A stretch of DNA of 7,433 bases from Bacteroidota bacterium (lineage in GTDB: Bacteria; Bacteroidota; Bacteroidia; Flavobacteriales_F; PHOS-HE28), in contig JAEZCB010000280.1 in NCBI GenBank assembly GCA_023412755.1, forward strand, positions 1-7,433, read 5' to 3'. Shown piece by piece: positions 4,854-7,433 of this stretch; positions within the stretch are counted from its first letter, which is position 1, and each line of letters begins with the position of its first letter. The translations under genes were made by a program, and so were the position numbers. Below the pieces are notes generated by a model. The model was not told where the DNA came from. It did not search any database and was given only the letters and a program-made list of their open reading frames with translations.

Positions 4854-7256
4854 ATGATCAGGAAGCTTACACTCGGCATCGCCATTCTTTTTTCGCTGTC
4901 CGCCGCCGCGCAGACCCGCATCACCGGAACCATTTTGAATGATGCTGGCACACCGCTGGAAGGTGTCAACGTGGTGGTGGGAGAGGACCGGCTCTTTGGT
5001 ACCACCACCGATCCGCAGGGGCGCTTTTCCATGGGCGGGCTGCCTGCTGGATCCAGCCGTCTCAGGGCTACATATGTGGGTTACCAACCGGTGGATACCG
5101 TGTTGCAGCTTGTTGAGGGCGCGAATGAGATCGCGTTCACCATGCGGCTGCATGTGGTGCTGATGCGCGAGGCAGAGATCGCTGGTGTGCGTACCGATGA
5201 GCGGGCCCCATTCGCGCAGAGCACATTAACAAGGCAGGAGATCGAGCGTATGAACACCGGTGTGGACCTCCCGATCCTGCTGGATCTGCAACCCAGCGTG
5301 GTAACTACGACAGATGCTGGCGCAGGCATTGGATATACGGGCATCCGCATACGCGGAAGCGATGCCACCCGCATCAATGTCACCCTGAATGGTGTGCCTA
5401 TCAACGATGCCGAGAGCCAGGCGGTATTCTGGGTGAACATGCCCGATCTCGCCACGAGCCTGGAGGATGTGCAGGTACAGCGAGGTGTGGGCACCAGCAC
5501 GAATGGCCCTGGCGCTTTCGGTGCGAGCATCAACATGAAGACCACCACCATCCAACAGGATGCGTTCGGTGAGGTGCAGGCTTTCGGCGGATCCTTCAAC
5601 ACGCGCCGTTTCGGCGCACGCTTCGGCACCGGTCTCATTCCATCGCGGGCGCAAGGTGGTGGCAGCAATTTCAGCCTCGAGGGTCGCCTGAGTTCGATCA
5701 AGAGCGATGGCTACATCGACCGCGCGTCATCGGATCTGCGCAGCTATTACCTGCAGGGCGCATGGCTGGGGCAGAAGCGATCGCTGCGCTTCATCACCAT
5801 GAGTGGTCATGAGGTCACCTATCAGGCGTGGGAGGGTGTGGCACCGGAGATCATAGACACCAACCGTACATACAATCCCTACACGTACGACAACCAGGTG
5901 GATGATTACCGGCAGACGCACTACCAGCTTCTATTCGATCAGCGCGTGGGCGAGGATGCCACGGTGAACGTTACGTTCTTCCGGGTTCAAGGTGCCGGTT
6001 TCTTCGAACAGTTCCGTGAGGATGATGAATTGGCGGACTACGGCATCACTTCGGTCTTCGGCAGCGACACCATCTTCGAGACCGACCTGGTGCGGCGGCG
6101 CTGGCTGGATAACGTGATGCATGGTGTGAATCTCACCTACGACCAGCGTTTCGGTTCGCACCGGCTCATTCTTGGCGGCAGCTACAACGACTATCGTGGT
6201 GACCACTTCGGGGAAGTGATCTGGGCGCGTTTCATGGATGCCGACATACGCCACCGCTATTATTTCAATGATGCACGAAAGACCGATGGCAACGTTTTCA
6301 CCAAAGTGATCTATGCTGCGAACGATCGTCTGGACATCTTCGGAGACCTACAATTGCGTCGGGTAGGTCACGATTTCCTCGGCTTCAACAACGATCTGGA
6401 GAATGTGACGCAGGAAGCGGAATGGACCTTTTTCAATCCCAAAGGCGGCATCACCTGGACGCCTCATGAAGGTGGAAAGGTCTATGGCAGTGTGGCCGTT
6501 GGTAACCGGGAGCCCAGCCGCCGGGATCTCGTGGAAAGCAGCCCCCAGAGCCGGCCACGCCCAGAACGTCTTATAGACTATGAGGCTGGATATGAGCGCC
6601 GGGGTGGCCGCTTCTCCGGCGGGGTCAATTTCTACTACATGGATTACCAGGACCAGCTGGTGCTCACCGGTGAACTCAATGATGTGGGCTATTCATTGCG
6701 CACCAATGTGCCGCAGAGCTACCGCACGGGTGTGGAGCTCATGTGGGCTGCCCGTATTACGAACAGTTTGATGTGGCGCGGCAACACAACATTGAGCCGC
6801 AATAGGATCCGCGGCTTCACAGAGCATGTGGATGACTGGGATACCTGGGAGCAGCGGGCGATCGAGCATGGCGAAACAGAGATCGCTTTTTCGCCTTCGG
6901 TGATCGCCAGCAGTGAGTTGATCTTCCGGTTCCTCAATAAGCCGGAGCGTGCCACCGGCGAGATCGCGCTGGTGAGCAAGTATGTGGGCCGCCAATTCCT
7001 GGACAATACGGCCAGCGAGGATCGCATGCTGGACCCCTACTTCTATCACGATGTGCGCGTGAACCTCTCGCTTCTGCGCCTGGCCGGCCTGCGCAGCGTT
7101 GATCTCAACCTCACCTTCCGCAATGTGTTGAATGAACTGTATGAAAGCAATGGCTGGGTATACAGCTATTTCGAGAACGATCGCCGGCAGGAGATGATCG
7201 GCCTGTACCCGCAGGCACCGTTCAATTTCCTCGGTGGGGTGACGGTGCGGTTTTGA
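4854..7256 (+). CDS. TonB-dependent outer-membrane receptor, predicted thiamine uptake
   Basis: This is a complete 800-residue receptor. Residues 1-20 are a signal peptide (R3, K4, hydrophobic core, ending AAAQ). Residues 22-99 are a carboxypeptidase D regulatory-like domain (ITGTILNDAGTPLEGVNVVV, then TTTDPQGRFSMGGLPAG), common on Bacteroidota receptors. The plug spans about 113-235 with GIRIRGSD (163-170), LNGVPIND and VQRGVGTSTNGPGAFG. The beta-barrel fills the rest and ends in the typical terminal Phe (VTVRF). It moves substrate across the outer membrane using the TonB-ExbB-ExbD energy system. The TPP riboswitch directly upstream indicates thiamine or a thiamine precursor or phosphate as ligand; the barrel sequence alone would not reveal this. 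There is no SusD partner and no downstream gene within 177 bp, so it may be transcribed alone. Start: the ATG at 4854 gives the signal peptide directly and follows the sequestering hairpin. Confidence 0.95.
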   Translation: MIRKLTLGIAILFSLSAAAQTRITGTILNDAGTPLEGVNVVVGEDRLFGTTTDPQGRFSMGGLPAGSSRLRATYVGYQPVDTVLQLVEGANEIAFTMRLHVVLMREAEIAGVRTDERAPFAQSTLTRQEIERMNTGVDLPILLDLQPSVVTTTDAGAGIGYTGIRIRGSDATRINVTLNGVPINDAESQAVFWVNMPDLATSLEDVQVQRGVGTSTNGPGAFGASINMKTTTIQQDAFGEVQAFGGSFNTRRFGARFGTGLIPSRAQGGGSNFSLEGRLSSIKSDGYIDRASSDLRSYYLQGAWLGQKRSLRFITMSGHEVTYQAWEGVAPEIIDTNRTYNPYTYDNQVDDYRQTHYQLLFDQRVGEDATVNVTFFRVQGAGFFEQFREDDELADYGITSVFGSDTIFETDLVRRRWLDNVMHGVNLTYDQRFGSHRLILGGSYNDYRGDHFGEVIWARFMDADIRHRYYFNDARKTDGNVFTKVIYAANDRLDIFGDLQLRRVGHDFLGFNNDLENVTQEAEWTFFNPKGGITWTPHEGGKVYGSVAVGNREPSRRDLVESSPQSRPRPERLIDYEAGYERRGGRFSGGVNFYYMDYQDQLVLTGELNDVGYSLRTNVPQSYRTGVELMWAARITNSLMWRGNTTLSRNRIRGFTEHVDDWDTWEQRAIEHGETEIAFSPSVIASSELIFRFLNKPERATGEIALVSKYVGRQFLDNTASEDRMLDPYFYHDVRVNLSLLRLAGLRSVDLNLTFRNVLNELYESNGWVYSYFENDRRQEMIGLYPQAPFNFLGGVTVRF

Positions 7257-7433
7257 GGCGGAATCCCTTTTGAAGGAGTTGCTGTCTGGAGTCTGCTCCA
7301 GGATGGCTATTGGAACGACCTGTGGAAATGTTAATATCTCGTGAAAAGGAAATGATATAGCCTATTGCATTTAAGATATTTTAGCATCCCATAAGAACGA
7401 AATCATAGACGCGATGACCTTGCTACCCCCCCC
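7257..7433. other. Gene-free 3' flank of the receptor
   Basis: No coding region is supported here. CTGGAG-TCTG-CTCCAG (7286-7301) is a perfect 6-bp stem with a 4-nt loop, 30 bp after the stop; it lacks a T-tract and is at best a weak terminator. From about 7328 the base composition becomes clearly AT-richer. AATATCT (7333-7339) and AGATATT (7374-7380) form a distant 7-bp inverted repeat. The window ends in eight consecutive C (7426-7433). Confidence 0.5.

Noticed and set aside
5081..5701. A 206-codon minus-strand reading frame inside the receptor gene
   Set aside because: It is fully antisense to the conserved plug region of the TonB receptor and shows no domain. It is a codon-bias shadow.
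7286..7301. A terminator after the receptor
   Set aside because: There is a perfect 6-bp stem with a 4-nt loop, but no run of T follows, so it does not meet the intrinsic terminator pattern.

Overview
The window looks like chromosomal DNA from a member of the Bacteroidota, roughly mid-50s % GC by eye. The evidence is a C-terminal type IX secretion (T9SS type A) sorting domain, a TonB-dependent receptor with an N-terminal carboxypeptidase-regulatory-like domain, a CrtYcd-type lycopene cyclase, a secreted PIG-L deacetylase, a promoter element of the Bacteroidota form TAnnTTTG, and the lack of convincing Shine-Dalgarno sequences at most starts. A fairly GC-rich Flavobacteriales-like lineage is plausible, but the sequence does not fix the family.

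Layout, left to right. Four genes lie on the minus strand: the N-terminal part of a secreted PIG-L (LmbE-like) deacetylase running off the left edge (1-416), a PnuC-family vitamin transporter (519-1130), a lycopene cyclase-domain membrane protein (1174-1872), and a 603-residue T9SS cargo protein with an unnamed N-terminal domain and seven propeller-like repeats (1979-3790). A 108-bp divergent intergenic region follows. Two genes lie on the plus strand: a NadR-like nucleoside-kinase P-loop ATPase (3899-4528) and a complete 800-residue TonB-dependent receptor (4854-7256). The 325 bp between them hold a GC-rich repeat-like element, an inverted repeat, a TAnnTTTG promoter box, a complete TPP riboswitch (THI box), and a hairpin that covers the receptor's ribosome-binding region. 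The last 177 bp carry no gene I can support and end in a run of eight C.

How the genes may work together. The riboswitch marks the receptor as the outer-membrane step of thiamine (or thiamine precursor) uptake. A PnuC-family permease and a NadR-like kinase are the usual partners for inner-membrane diffusion followed by trapping through phosphorylation. The simplest reading is a thiamine salvage set split over the locus: receptor, PnuT-like permease and a candidate thiamine kinase. Only the receptor has a visible TPP riboswitch, so the permease and kinase could instead form an ordinary nicotinamide riboside pair. The cyclase (carotenoids), the T9SS cargo and the PIG-L deacetylase appear functionally unrelated. 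Nothing here points to a wholly new system. The points most worth following are the receptor's regulatory leader and the unsettled substrate of the kinase and permease.
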